Positions 34,299-43,874 of a stretch of 64,000 bases of DNA are shown here, one piece after another (the first letter of the stretch is position 1; every line of letters starts with the position of its first letter). This DNA is from Ilex aquifolium (taxonomy: Eukaryota; Streptophyta; Magnoliopsida; Aquifoliales; Aquifoliaceae): contig OX637393.1 of assembly GCA_951799425.1 (NCBI GenBank), positions 32,851,244 to 32,915,243 on the forward strand, written 5' to 3'. The position numbers were made by a program, and so were the translations under genes. The notes beneath the pieces are model-generated. The model did no database searches and was not told the origin of the DNA. It saw nothing but the letters and a program-made list of their open reading frames with translations.

Positions 34299-34875
34299 AA
34301 ACTCGCTGCCGGTGGACTGGACTGGAGTCGATTGGACTGGACTGGATTCCTAGAAGCTGGACTCAGTTGGTGGTGGAGGCTGTGATTATCGCTGCTGCCT
34401 GGTCTGGAAATCGATTTAGGGAAAATAAAAAAGTGAACCTCGCTGCTGATCGCTGCTGCCTGTTGATCGCCTACTGCCTGCTGCTCGCTGGTGGAGGCTG
34501 GACTGGAGTCAGTCGTTGGTGGTGGAGGCTAAGCTCAGTCATTGGTGGTGGAGGTGGAGGTGGAGGCTGTGCTCAGTGCTTCAATCGGTGGTGTTTGGTC
34601 TGGTTTGGTGGATCGATTTAGGGCAAATCAAAAGGGGGAAATACACAAAATGGCCAAAGGATGTAAAAAATCTCAGATTTATACAAATGCATTTAAACCG
34701 TTCGGTTTGGTAAACTCGGCCGGTTCTCACCAGTTTACCAGTTTTTGACCGGTTCACCGGGTTTACTCCGGGTTCTTTGCATAAACGGTCCTTTGTTAGA
34801 ACCAGCCCGGTTAGGGTACCGGTTCACCGGGTCACCGGGTTGATCCGTCGGGCCGGGCCGGGTTTTAAAACACTG
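33861..34875. mobile_element. Non-autonomous hAT-type DNA element
   Basis: 1,015 bp with terminal inverted repeats of about 23 bp. The left end reads CATAGTTTTAAAACCCGG and the right end, inverted, reads CAGTGTTTTAAAACCCGG. It is flanked by a perfect 8-bp target duplication ATAAATAC (33,853-33,860 and 34,876-34,883). An 8-bp duplication and ends starting CA(G) fit the hAT superfamily. Subterminal regions are rich in 'accggt/ccgggt' motifs on both sides. The interior has repeats of 'aacatgtatccatt', an AG microsatellite and GGTGGAGGCTG-type repeats. No transposase is encoded, and the frames at 34,157-34,748 are low-complexity. Confidence 0.88.
34261..34292. repeat. (AG)16 microsatellite
   Basis: A perfect AG dinucleotide run of 32 bp inside the hAT-type element. 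It is likely polymorphic. Confidence 0.97.
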
Positions 34876-34922
34876 ATAAATACATATTTTAGAGACCAAA
34901 AATACTATTAACCCTATTTTTA

Positions 34923-35487
34923 ATGAATCAAATCACAACAAGTGTAAAATTTTTATATTTTATTATTTTTAGTGACACAATGATATGTTAAATGATGGAG
35001 TTTCAATAAACTAATCCATAGGGGTGCAACTCCCGTGGGGGGGGTTTGGGTGGGTTGACGAATCAACCCTACCTTAATCGTAGGTATATAATCTTCAACC
35101 CTAACCCTAACTTGACTTCAACCCGAATACTGTCTAAGTTAAATTCGAGCGAGCTTGGATTGAATTCGTGTTAGAATTTGGGTTGATTTGCACTTCTGAA
35201 ATTGAAAATGAAATGAAAAAATTTTGCACTCAGAAAAAATTTGGATACATACCAGTGATGGTTCGCTGAGAGAGGCATAGATTTGACAAGGTATAAGATC
35301 TTCGGCGAAGGTCTTTAGTTGCTGAAGATTATTAGCTTTGAGAGGCTGAGAGAATTAGAGAGGTAGAGGACTTGATCGTCCATGAATGTAGATGAGGGTC
35401 ATCTATGAAGGTCTTCGATTGATTGTTGATGGTGATTGAGTGTCAAAGAGAGATGCCGAGTGAGGGAGTGAGAGAGGCTAAGGTCTG
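34923..35487. other. Non-coding flank of the MITE and Tat elements
   Basis: No coding or TE structure recognised. It contains 'accctaaccctaac' near 35,098 (two telomere-type units only) and GAGAG-rich stretches towards 35,480. Confidence 0.5.
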
Positions 35488-35828
35488 AGATTGTTTGGGC
35501 CTTGCCGGGGTGGTTGCGCCTGTTGAGGACCTTGTAAGAGCTTCAAGAGCTCTTCATTTTGTTGGAGTAAGCGTTGATTGACCAGGCAAAGGGCGTCCAG
35601 TTCATTGTTAGGGGGAGGATCTGCCGTAGGAAGGTCGTTTTCAGCAGTGGGGATGAAATCATGAAGGTTTTCCGGTTGCCTTCCACTGGTGATCTCCTAG
35701 GGATTCTGCGCTCTTGGAGGATTCATCTGAATTTTACTCATGTTTCGTGTAGAGACCATCAATTACTGAGAAATCAGTTATATTTGTAATAAGAACTTTC
35801 GTTCCCACAGACGGCGCCAAACTGACGG
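35488..35828 (-). repeat. Partial second copy of Tat leader and gag start beyond LTR
   Basis: This is nearly identical to about 46,424-46,762, which holds the Tat PBS and the first residues of gag on the minus strand ('LVNQRLLQQNEELLKLLQGP' region). Here it lies downstream of the 3' LTR in element orientation, so the order is LTR-interior-LTR-partial interior. The homology stops sharply near 35,488. It is a remnant of a second, tandem interior. Confidence 0.9.
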
Positions 35829-36516
35829 TGTAAGTCTACCGAAAATGAATTAGGAGTCAGGTATGCGTGGAGTTGCGAGTGGTGTCTGAGCTACAAGGCT
35901 CGTGTCAAGCAATGCTGGTTGATGTTTAGAGGAATTGAGGAAGGGGAGATAACTCAACAGAACTACAGTGGTTCACCGGCCTAAGCTCGGCTAGTCCACT
36001 CTGGAATGAAGTCTTTTGCTCCTCTTTTCTTATTAATTGTGTTGAACGTGTTACAGCGTAGTAAGGAGAGAATTATGGTTCTCTGTGACTCTATTGCCTT
36101 CTCCCCTTTGATGGGGGGTCTATCCCCATTTTATAGCCTCTTGCTTACCTCTAATCCGATCTTGCCTCCTATAATGGATGGATCTTCTCCCCCCTACTCT
36201 CCCCCGTCCCGGGGTTACCTAAACTCCTTGTGGCTGGATCAATGGACTCTATCCCAAAATCTCTGCCTTCTATCGTGGGATCCTTCTCAATCTTCTGAGA
36301 GGATCTCGATCGGCTACGAATCTCATGCCTTGAATCCAGCTTGGCTATTGCTCTGGAGGTATTTACTATTGCCTTGCTGTCCCCTTGCCATTCCCTATTT
36401 CATTTCTCCTGTGGGGAGCTCTGATTGCAGCTGGATGAGCTCTGCTGGTCTTTCCTGACTTCCCATGCTGAGTTCATTTCCCGAGCTGAGGCATGGGCTC
36501 TTTTTAGGTATCATCA
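35829..36516 (-). repeat. Tat element 3' LTR
   Basis: 688 bp. The plus strand reads TGTAAGTCTACCG...GGTATCATCA (element sense TGATGATACC...GACTTACA). It pairs with 46,763-47,450. Confidence 0.95.
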
Positions 36517-36530
36517 GTTGCCCCCCCAGC
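36517..36530 (-). promoter_or_regulatory. Tat element polypurine tract
   Basis: The minus strand reads GCTGGGGGGGCAAC directly before the 3' LTR. It is purine-rich but ends CAAC, so it is less regular than the copia tracts in this window. Confidence 0.65.
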
Positions 36531-36589
36531 CCTTGCCTTAAGTTAGCTTAGGCAGGGGCTGAACTGCTTCCCAAACCGAGCTAGATCTG

Positions 36590-36704
36590 CACGTGGCTAC
36601 CCTTGGCTTCACACGTGACTGAAGCCTTTTGATGGTTTGCAGCACTCATGACTCTCCTCGATTCCCGCGCACGTTTCAGTCCATGTCCCTTAAGCTTTAA
36701 ATAC
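36590..36704 (+). promoter_or_regulatory. Putative promoter of the antisense gene: two G-boxes and TATA-like box
   Basis: CACGTGGC at 36,590-36,597 and CACGTGAC at 36,612-36,619 are canonical plant G-box cores. A TATA-like TTTAAATA lies at 36,697-36,704, about 80 bp downstream, followed 30 bp later by a pyrimidine-rich 'cttttcactgttcatc' that suits a start site. The layout points rightwards, into the antisense gene at 37,158. The motifs are seen; activity is inference. Confidence 0.5.
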
Positions 36705-37157
36705 CCAAACGGCTACCTGAACCGCTTCTTTTCACTGTTCATCTTCTTCCCCTTCGATTTCCGATTCTCTGTCTTGGGGCTTTCTGATTCTTACCCAAAA
36801 TCGAGTCTTTGTGTTCGAATTAAGGATCTGCGGTGCTCTCTTCCTCCAAACTTGCTCTGGATTGTTGCTCGTTTCTTACTCCTAGCTAGGTACGCTTTCC
36901 CTATTCTCTTTTCTACTTTTCCAATTCTGGATCCTTTGAGTTCTAGGTGGTTGTTGCGTTTTTGGACCCATAGGTTCTTCTACTTCTGGTCCCGTGATTG
37001 TTGCCTGTTTCCCCTCCCCTATTTCGTGGATTGGAGTTCTATTGTGCACATACTCGCTGTTGGGAGTTACTGTGCTGACCCTAGGATTATTAGAGAGTGT
37101 TTGACAGGTGTTCCCCCCCTTTATCGTTCCTTTGATCTTCCTTTCTCTTGTCCAAAC

Positions 37158-39788
37158 ATGTGTGTCTCTTCTAAAGCTAATCGCCCCCCTGCATCACCCC
37201 TAGAGGATAGGTCTGCCGAGGAGGAGACCGACTTAGGGGAAGTGGGTGATGAGATTGACAACTTCCCCGGTGTTGATGCTGTTGAGTCCGGGTTCAATAC
37301 CGAGGAGATTCCCTCCTCATCTTCTCCTGTGCCCCCCAAGCCTGACAGAGGCAAGGGCAAGGTCAGTGGGGTTGGGGTTTCTGGTAGTACATCATACCTA
37401 GGAGCGGCTCTAGATCATGCCGAGGTTGTGGGTCCTAGCAAGGTTCATCCTTCCTTCATGAAGATTTTCACAACTCGCTATGGGTTTCCTGCTGGTGTCC
37501 AACCCTGGTGTCCGGACGGGTCTACCCTTTATGTTACCAAGGTTCATAAGAGGGTCTGCTTCTTCGAGGTCGCTTTCGAGAATGGCCTTCGCTTCCCTCT
37601 ACACCCGTTCATCAAGAACGTCCTGCAATATTTCAATGTTTGCCCCTCTCAGCTCTCCCCTAACTTCTGGGGGGTTCTGGTGGGTCTCGGGGTCCCCAGC
37701 ATTTCCCTATTTTTGGATTTCTTTAACGTCAAGCAGACCTCTTCTGAGGGCTTCTTGTATATTTCCAAGCGAACCAGCGCTAGGCAGATCATCTCTCATA
37801 TTCCCTCCTCCCACAAACACTGGAAAGAACGTTTCTTCTTCGTTGGGGGTACCAATTGGGAATACAATCTTTCCGATGAAATGGATACTCTTGGTATTCC
37901 TAAGGCCTGGATTGTTCCATAGAACTTGCGTGAGTCTTTGCTCGTGTTGGCTGAGTTTTGCTTTGAGAATCATAAGTTACTGACTCTGCTTTGCTTGCGT
38001 TGCGTTTAGGTACCAAACCTGAGCTCAGTGCTGAGGATGAGGAGGTAAAATCGAGGTTGGTTAAGTGCAGTCCGCGAAGGTATTCTGAGCTTATCCGACC
38101 TTTTGTTCTGGTCGAGAGAGGATTTAGTCCTCCTGAGATAGAGATAGAAGCTCCACCTCCTATTTCTGTTGTCAGACCTGAGGAAGTAGCAGGTAACTCT
38201 TTTTTCTAATAAGTTGTGCTGCCTCTTTCTCTGTTTTCTCATATATACGTGATTTTGGCTTAGATCTTCCAGGTTCTTCCGCAATGAAGCTCTCCCCCGA
38301 GGAACTCCAGGCTAAGATCGACCACTTATCGAGAAGTGGGAAAGGTGGCAAACGGAAAGCTGCGGCTAGTTTTGAGAGTAGCCCTGTCACCCGGGCTAAA
38401 GTTCAAAAATTGGGGGTGCTCCCTTCTCCTCCAACCTCGACCTCATCAATGCAAGTTCAAACGTTGGGCACATCACCAGCTGTTGAGGCTCGTCTGCCAT
38501 CAGGGGTCCAGCCCACTTCCAGTCGAGCTAATGAGCCAGGCGAGGCCTCTCCCTCCTCGACTGAGGTCAGGGAAGCTTTGAGGTTGGTCCTTGGCCTTCA
38601 ACCTGATAGTTTCACCTATAGCCCCTCAGGGAAGATTATTGAATCTTTTCCGAAGGAAGTTGGGGGTGATGACGCCAAGCGTCCCAAGGTGGAGGAGAAC
38701 GAGTACTCCTTTTTCGAGAACAGTGACCTTGCTGCTGGGGCTATTTCTTCTGTCCTTACTGACTTTGACGTTCAGAAGGCTTCCTCCATGCCTCTCGAGG
38801 AGACCATTAGCTCAGCTCTTCAGGGAACAGCTGTTGTAAGTTCTAGCCTCCTTATATATCCGTTTATTATTTTTCATGTGATGACCTTAAGCTTATCTTT
38901 TCTTGCCTACTCTCCTGTCCCCAGCTGGCTCTTCATGTGAAAGGTTTGGTGCATAGGATTCAATCCTTTGAGAGCTCTGTCAAAGCTTTAAAAGCGTATG
39001 AGCTTAAGGTTGCTGAGCTCACTTTTGACAATGACGACCTCCGAGCTCGAGTGACAAGCCTCAAGGAGGAGTTGGAGAGGCAGGCTTCTTCCCTTCAAGG
39101 CTTGCAAAAGGCCAAAGATGCCGCTGACGAAAGAGAAAAGAAAACCAGGGATGAGCTGAGAAAATCCAAGGAAGAGCTGAAGCTTAAATCTGAGGCTTGG
39201 GCTAAGGCCAGTCAGGAAGCTTTTGAAGCTCAGAGCTCCTTGCGGAGTGCAAATGAGGATTATTTAACTGTGACTGAGGCAAACGCAGCCCTCTGCACCG
39301 AGCTTGAGACACAGAAAACCCTTGTCCAGAAGAAGGATGGTGTGATTGTTGAGTTGAGGGATGATGTCACCACCCAATGGGCCACTGGATGGCTCGCCTT
39401 CAAACGCCGAGCTATAAAGACTTACCCAGACCTCGACTTCAACTTGGCTATTCCCACCGAGGAGGAGTTAGGGGAGACCAATACAGATGGCGAGGGGGAC
39501 AACTTGGCTCCTCCAGATGTTGCCCCAGAAGGTGTTGAGATGTCCATCCCTCCTGCTGAGACCTCCGAAGTTCTTACCACTGGGACAGGCTCTATTGCTG
39601 CAATTCCCGAGCTCCCAGCTGCAACTTCTGTTGTTTCTGCTACTACACCGTCCTCAGCTGACCTTGTGACTGAGGCCCTTGCTCATAATTCAGAATCAAT
39701 AGGAGCAGAGACCCGCGCAGCTGGTACCCCTGGAAGTTCATCCGCAGGGTTGCAAACTCCTTCAATTACACCTTCCTCAGACCCCTAG
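37158..39788 (+). pseudogene. Tat antisense gene 1: four-exon Transposase_28-type protein with coiled coil
   Basis: The proposed start is the ATG at 37,158 ('MCVSSKANRPPASPLEDRSA'). The frame is open further upstream, to 36,648, but that part looks like a 5' leader. Exons: 37,158-37,929, 38,010-38,192, 38,273-38,835 and 38,925-39,788. All three introns begin GT and end AG, and they are in phases that keep one frame throughout. Exon 1 holds an acidic N terminus and the conserved domain ('GLRFPLHPFIKNVLQYFNVC', then 'QLSPNFWGVLVGLG', then 'HKHWKERFFFVGGTNWEYNL'), as in Pfam 'putative gypsy type transposon' proteins. Exon 4 is a long heptad-rich coiled coil ('VTSLKEELERQASSLQGLQK') and an acidic, Ser/Thr/Pro-rich tail. 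One in-frame TAG at 37,920-37,922, ten bases before the first donor site, truncates it. The molecular function of this family is unknown to me. Confidence 0.75.
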
Positions 39789-40435
39789 AGCTTTCCTTAT
39801 GTTTATGGCACTCTTCTCTGTATCTTGAACCTGTTTATTTGAAATGCAAAGACTCTTGTTTTTGTTTTTGTTTTGAATTGCAATGTGATTTCTGTCTTTG
39901 GAACATGGTTGTTGTGTTTATGTTCCCCTTGCCCCCATTGTTTTGAGAAGTACTTCAGTCCTTCTTGAAGCAAGATTATGGACTTTATGAGCCGCCAGGT
40001 TCTGTTGATGGACTAATGAACTTATCAGGAATTCCTTATCCTGATGTAAGCAAGGTTCTTGGAACTGAAGGTCTCAAAGACTTGTTATGGAGATGCCAGG
40101 CTGCCAACCGAGCTGAGCTCAGTTATAAGGAGTACGAGGGATATTTTGTTCACTTGGGGTCAGGTTTATTTTCAACTGTTTTGAGTGCATTGGGAGGGGT
40201 AATCTTGTGCTGACTCATTTTCCCGTCTTTTCCCAACTGCTTTCCAAAACCGTAACCACCTTTATTAATTAGGAACCCAAAAAGACCGCCGACTCTGCCT
40301 TTCGCGTGGCTCTTGGTTTCCTAAAAACTTACAATCTTCTTTAAGTCCCCTAACACCTGCTGAGTTTCTTCTCTCTTGCCAAAAATATTTCTGAGTTTCT
40401 TCTTGATCCTTCGCGGTTTCCCTCTGTTTTCATCA
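39789..40435. other. Spacer between the two Tat antisense genes
   Basis: It probably contains the 3' untranslated end of gene 1 (T-rich 'tttttgtttttg' near 39,858) and the promoter of gene 2. A frame at 39,965-40,213 has no recognised domain, and I see no clear TATA box. Confidence 0.45.
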
Positions 40436-41534
40436 TAATCTTTAACGGCTGCCCCCGTCTCTTCTTTGTTCAAGGAACGCACTTCCTTCGGAATCGAATG
40501 GAAGTGGCAACGTCAATACTTGTCTCCTTCGACCCTGGAACCTTCTGATTTGGTAGTCATCAAGAAATGGTTTTTTCCTAATCTTGATTTACCTCTACGA
40601 GTTCCTACCCCTGACGAGCCTTGCAACTATCTTTCTCGAGGGGAAGTCTGCTTTTTTGAGGGTGCCATGGACATGGGACTTCGCCTTCCCATTCATCCGG
40701 CTATTGGGCGAGTTCTTGCCTATCATGGCCTGTGCCCCTCTCGCCTTTCCCCTCGAGGGTGGGCTGCTATGGTGAGCTTTTTCCTTTTCTGGCGCTTGTA
40801 CGGCAACGGTAGGTTCCCTTCGGTTGCCGAGTTCCTTTACGTTTTCGTGATTGAAGAGGACAATCCCCCCTGCTTTAGCTTCTTTCGTTGGAGGCAGTTT
40901 GATTTACCCCGTTTGGTTTTGGACTTTCCTTCTAATTCTGAAGGGTGGTCCCAACGCTTCTTTTTTGCTTCCGGGAAGTCTTGACGGTCTCCCGAGCTAC
41001 CCAGTCCTGATGCCAGGATTCCACGGTCCTGGGAGAGCTTTGCCTACCCTGGTATGCTTAAGCCGAGATCTCTTTGAACTTCTTCTCACAAAGACATATT
41101 CTCATTACATTCTGGTTTGTGCAGGTCCTCCTGATCTCGACCTGCCAGAGATGATGAATGTTCATGAGCTGCTGCTCGTGGTGCCCAAGACTTTTTCTGA
41201 GTTGATGACGAATGAAAATATTTACTTGCTTGGGGCTATGGCAAATGAATATGAATTTTCCTCCGTTCCCTATGATTCTTGGACTTCTCCCTCTGAATCC
41301 GACGAGGAAGGGGATTCTGATGAGGAGGGGGACACTGGCGCGAGTTCAAAGAAACGCAAGAGGGATGGCTCTTTCTCACCCGACTCTCTTTCCACTATTT
41401 TTCTTACTCCAGCAGGTCAGAAGCTTCTTGATTCACTCTACAAGGCTGAGCAAGAAAGAGATGAGCTAAAGGAGGAGAATGCTCGCCTGAATGAGGAAGT
41501 AGCCGAGCTGAAGTCACAGCTTAAGAAGGATTAG
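40436..41534 (+). pseudogene. Tat antisense gene 2: Transposase_28-type protein with nuclear signal and coiled coil
   Basis: The exon running to 41,051 carries the conserved domain ('EVCFFEGAMDMGLRLPIHPA', 'LCPSRLSPRGWAAMVSFF', 'GWSQRFFFASG'). A GT-AG intron (41,052-41,124) rejoins the frame at 41,125, and the last exon ends at 41,534. That exon shows acidic repeats ('SDEEGDSDEEGD'), a basic nuclear-signal-like KKRKRDG and a leucine-heptad coiled coil ('YKAEQERDELKEENARLNEE'). One in-frame TGA at 40,982-40,984 interrupts exon 1. No in-frame ATG lies between the stop at 40,436-40,438 and the domain, so a first exon upstream or a lost start is likely. It is clearly diverged from gene 1 and not a recent duplicate. 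Confidence 0.72.
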
Positions 41535-41976
41535 GAGTTCTACCTCCTTGTACTCCCTTTCTTTTCTTGACTGATGCCAAACTATGTCTCTCTTTATATT
41601 TTCTTGAACGCTTGTATTCTTGAATTCTTGGAATGTTAGATCTTTCTTTTTGAATGTGCATGTCCATGCATGAGCTGAGGGGCTCATCTCTTATGAGCTA
41701 AGGAGCTCATTCTGAATTCTGTAAGCTTAGGCGCTGAGCTTTTCCAGCACATTCTTCGCGTTCAGAACACGAACGTGGATGGAAAACAAAAGATCATGTT
41801 TGTACTGACATCTACTGTACCAGACATGAAGCTGAGAGATGATCTTTAACGTTTGGAGAAGATCAGGAACCACCGTGGTCTTGGTCAGTATTGGGGTCTT
41901 TGAGTGCGTGGGCAGCACACAAAGACTACTGGTTGTGGGGGAAAGACTGTTGGTGTCTCCAAGAAGAGGCCAGCTT

Positions 41977-42240
41977 GAATTTTATGAGCTTAGAAGCTTA
42001 TCGTTTGTATATGAGCGGAAGAGCTCATCTTGAATTTTATAAGCTGAGAAGCTTATCGTTTGTATATGAGCTGAATAGCTCATCTTGAATTTTATGAGGT
42101 GAGAAGCTTATCGTTTGTATATGAGCTGAAGAGCTCATCTTGAATTTTATAAGCTGAGAAGCTTATCGTTTGTATATGAGCTGAAGAGCTCATCTTGAAT
42201 TTTATAAGTTGAGAAACTTATCGTTAGCTGTAGAGCTCGT
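41977..42240. repeat. 55-bp tandem repeat between convergent Tat genes
   Basis: About 4.8 copies with starts at 41,977, 42,032, 42,087, 42,142 and 42,197. Each unit contains AAGCTT- and GAGCTC-centred dyads ('agcttagaagctt', 'gagctgaagagctc'). It lies exactly between the 3' end of antisense gene 2 and the 3' end of sense integrase. Confidence 0.95.
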
Positions 42241-42342
42241 TCCATATGTACTTGTTGCACATTCCTTTACTTTGGAAATCATATGAGGATGAATAAAAGA
42301 CTCGTTTATTTTTATTGAAAATAGCTCTATTACAAGGAAAAC

Positions 42343-43325
42343 TTACTGAAAGAACTTCTTAAGGTGTTCGACATTCCAAGAGTGAGGTAGGATCTTTCTT
42401 TCCTCTGTTTGCAACTCGTAGTTTCCTGGTATGATTACCCTTGATATGATATAGGGTCCTTCCCAGTTGGGTCCCAGCTTCCCATGCGTGGGATCCTTCT
42501 TCGCAAGCAGAAGCTTCCTAAGTACCAAGTCTCCAACCTTGAAACTTCTGTGCCTTACCTTCCTGTCGTAGTATCTTGCAGTCTTCCTTTGGTAAATTTG
42601 GACGCGATGCAGAGCTCTGCCTCTCTTTTCATCCAAGAGATCGAGGTTCATTAGGAGAGACTCATCATTGTGCTCGGCATCTGCAAACTCCACCCTAGGT
42701 GATTGAAGCCCTACCTCGACAGGTGCCACTGCCTCGGTTCCAAAGGCCAAAGCAAACGGGGTTTCCTGAGTTGCAGATCTGACGGTGGTCTTGTAGGCCC
42801 ACAACACTTCAGGGATGTACTCCACCCACTTACCTTTTAGGTTTTCTAGTTTGGTCTTCAGAGCTGTCTTTATGGTTCTAATTGTGACATCTGCTTGTCC
42901 ATTGGATTGAGGATGTGCAGGAGCTGAGAAATAGTTCTTTATCCCGAGCTCAGCACAAAACCTTTTAAATTTTAAGTTGTCAAACTGCTTCCCATTGTCA
43001 GACACGACTGCTCTGGGAACCCCAAACCTGCAAACTATCGATTTCCAAACGAAGTTTTGGACTTTTTGTTCGGTGATTGTAGCCAAGGGTTCGACCTCTG
43101 CCCACTTGGTGAAGTATCCACCCCTATGATGGCAAACTTGCATTGTCCCATACCGGTGGGAAGGGGTCCAAGAATGTCCAAACCCCACTGCTGAAAGGGC
43201 CTTGGGCTTACCACCGAGGTTAGCAGCTCGGGTGGACAATGGGAAATATTGGCATGCTCTTGGCAAGTCTTGCATCTTTTGACCAATTCGGTGGCATCTT
43301 TGAGCATGGTCAGCCAATAATATCC
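42343..43325 (-). pseudogene. Tat integrase core and C terminus
   Basis: The minus-strand frame ends 'HSWNVEHLKKFFQ' at 42,343. The first catalytic Asp lies near the frame change around 43,115 ('FAIIGVD' in one frame, 'YFTKWAEVEPL' in the other). The second is intact in 'RAVVSDNGKQFDN'. The third position reads 'HPQSNGQADVTIRTIK': the family has Glu after GQA, so Glu is replaced by Asp. The C-terminal part has 'GPNWEGPYIISRVI'. The enzyme is therefore broken by a frameshift and carries an altered DDE triad. Confidence 0.9.
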
Positions 43326-43874
43326 CTACCTTAGTGCTTTTCCTGTCAAGGCCCGAGCTCCGATGTGATTGCCACATATTCCCTCATGTACTTCTCTGAG
43401 TATATAATTGGCGTCTTCATCTCCTACGCATTTAAGGAGAGGTGCTGAAAATCCTCGTTTGTATAGATTTCCTTGCAGCACAGAGAATCTGGCTGACCTG
43501 GTTTTGAGCTTGGAGGCCTCCTTAGCATCGTTTGGCAAGGTTCCGTTCTGCAGGTACCCTATGATGGGGTCCATCCAGCTCGGCTGAGCTACGATTGGTA
43601 GCATTTCTTCTTTTTCAATGCTTACTAAAGGCTCTGGAAGGTTCTCCATTGGTATTAGCCTATCCAAGTCCTCTTGTGAGGCAGTTGCTAACCTTGCCAA
43701 CGCATCTGCTCGTGAATTCTCTGTCCTGGGAATGTGTCTGACCTTAACCTGCACAAACTTCTTGACTAGTTCTCGTACCTTTCTGAGGTAAATGACCATT
43801 CTTTCGCCTCTCGCTTCGTAGGACTCCTCCATCTGTTTCACCACTAGTTGAGAGTCACTGCAGACTTCCAACTG
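43326..43874 (-). pseudogene. Tat archaeal-type RNase H end and integrase zinc domain
   Basis: The open stretch starts 'MEVCSDSQLVVKQMEESYEA' (archaeal-type RNase H, third acidic motif), continues through 'VRHIPRTENSRADALARLAT' (fourth motif) and 'YLQNGTLPNDAKEASKLK', and reaches the integrase zinc region ('EVHEGICGNHIGARALTGKA', then 'CKTCQEHA' in the next frame). It is separated from the upstream RNase H half by one TAA at 43,872-43,874. This additional RNase H between RT and integrase is the hallmark of the Tat lineage. Confidence 0.9.

Larger units (their letters stand above)
31485..34914. mobile_element. MITE with terminal inverted repeats, split by two later insertions
   Basis: The ends are inverted copies of GGGTTAATAGTA-(C/T)-(T/C)TTGGTCT (left at 31,485, right ending 34,914). 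They are flanked by TATTTTTA on both sides (31,476-31,483 and 34,915-34,922), extendable to 9 bp with one mismatch, which is compatible with a Mutator-like MITE. Removing the solo LTR (31,512-33,612) and the hAT-type element (33,861-34,875) with one target copy each leaves about 300 bp, a normal MITE size. It encodes no protein. The superfamily is inference from TIR sequence and duplication length. Confidence 0.75.

Noticed and set aside
34157-34748. Overlapping plus-strand reading frames of 65-154 codons
   Set aside because: They run through the AG microsatellite and GGTGGAGGCTG repeats of the hAT-type element. Composition is low-complexity and no domain is present.
35090-35115. Telomere-like 'accctaaccctaac'
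   Set aside because: Only two units. Such short matches are expected by chance and near plant promoters, and there is no interstitial telomere array.
36006-36458. 150-codon plus-strand frame, repeated at 46,940-47,392
   Set aside because: It lies inside the two Tat LTRs in the antisense direction. It is duplicated only because LTRs are duplicated, and shows no domain.
36648-37157. Upstream extension of antisense gene 1
   Set aside because: The frame is open, but the translation (Phe/Leu/Pro/Ser-rich) looks like translated leader, and it follows a TATA-like box by less than the first Met would require. I kept 37,158 as the start, with the uncertainty stated.
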